NCBI GenBank assembly: GCA_002633275.1 | Contig: NWBO01000087.1 | Span: 1-44,921 of the forward strand | DNA: 44,921 bases | Direction: 5' to 3' | From: Bacteroidales bacterium Phil12 | GTDB lineage: Bacteria; Bacteroidota; Bacteroidia; Bacteroidales; P3 | Shown: piece by piece, positions 44,648 to 44,921 of the stretch | Layout of the letters: each line of letters starts with the position of its first letter | How positions within the stretch are numbered: position 1 is the first letter of the stretch | Notes under the pieces: model-generated | Told to the model about the DNA's origin: nothing | Seen by the model: only the letters and a program-made list of their open reading frames with translations | Databases searched by the model: none | Position numbers and translations under genes: made by a program

Positions 44648-44855
44648 AACGTGAGTTCAACGAAATTAATCAAAAGATTATCAGAATATTAAATATTTAA
44701 ACACCCATAATATTAATGATGTCTATGAATTTGTATAATTAATGTCTCCTACGTTTTGTTCAGATGCTAAAAAAACTTAAAGAATTATCCTCACATTAAG
44801 GGTAAAGATTTATAATTCACTTATTCCCAATAATTAAATTCGTCAAACTCACGTT
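44648..44855 (-). mobile_element. MITE-like element, copy B (208 bp)
   Basis: Ends are AACGTGAGTTCAACGAAATT at the left and the complement of AACGTGAGTTTGACGAATTT at the right. Read on the minus strand it aligns along its full length with copy A at 18046-18256; shared interior blocks include CTATGA, ATTTGT and TTTTGTTCA. I estimate roughly 70-80% identity by eye. A 3-nt AAT flanks both sides, too short to be sure of a target duplication. No coding capacity. Confidence 0.72.
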
Positions 44856-44921
44856 AATATAAAGGATAGGGAATTTAAGATAGAGAGCTGAAAAAACAAA
44901 AATCAGCAGTTAATCGTTTGA

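Noticed and set aside
1-44921. tRNA or rRNA genes
   Set aside because: I looked for T-loop and anticodon-arm patterns and rRNA signatures in the gaps and saw none; a tRNAscan run would settle it.

Overview
The window looks like a chromosomal segment of an AT-rich, anaerobic member of the Bacteroidota, most likely an uncultured Bacteroidales. The evidence is: Bacteroidota-type promoters (TAnnTTTG at -7) in front of many genes; a PorP/SprF protein paired with a PorE-like TPR/PD40/OmpA protein; families largely confined to the phylum (DUF4290, DUF4199, DUF6089, DUF4159, DUF2795); a MurA with the Asp-for-Cys active site; and the [FeFe]-hydrogenase maturase HydE. TGA is an ordinary stop codon. I see no rRNA, tRNA, CRISPR array, prophage or transposase gene. 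One structural RNA is clear: the small SRP RNA at 26601-26703.

Layout. 281-4443 (-): sbcD-sbcC nuclease pair. 4610-6777 (+): outer-membrane protein, rsmE, DUF4159 protein. 6968-8489 (-): tsaD-aroK. 8596-11062 (+): alkaline phosphatase overlapping a small phosphodiesterase, then a DUF6089 protein. 11352-15642 (+): DjlA-like TerB/J protein, vWA membrane protein and CCA-type tRNA nucleotidyltransferase, all overlapping. 15803-17871 (+): miaA and an OmpA-family protein. 18395-20567 (-): gmhA-gmhB heptose genes and a MORN-like protein. 20763-22966 (-): glycosyltransferase and two DUF4199 membrane proteins. 23095-26497 (-): DUF4838 lipoprotein and hydE. 26921-31320 (-): NtrC-like regulator, degenerate ureohydrolase, murA, DUF4290. 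31555-34733 (-): UvrD/PcrA helicase and CPBP protease. 35274-37481 (-): Mrp, NifU-like, PduO-type adenosyltransferase, DUF2795. 37965-44444 (+): lipoprotein, PorP-PorE pair, second lipoprotein, mltG, META-domain protein.

Most genes are housekeeping (DNA repair, tRNA and rRNA modification, envelope synthesis, Fe-S and cobalamin chemistry). The unusual material is mostly between the genes. Fourteen intergenic regions carry arrays of a degenerate, partly self-complementary 21-bp repeat, phased exactly every 21 bp. The arrays sit at transcription-unit borders and never inside overlapping gene clusters. At least one forms a long perfect hairpin followed by a T-run, as a terminator would. Separately, two copies of a ~210-bp non-coding element with ~24-bp terminal inverted repeats lie at 18046-18256 and 44648-44855 in opposite orientation. 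They look like a non-autonomous transposable element (MITE).

Other points of interest are an arginase-fold protein that has lost metal ligands, an NtrC-type regulator with an altered GAFTGA loop and no DNA-binding domain, and an orphan hydE. All calls come from reading the sequence; no database search was run.
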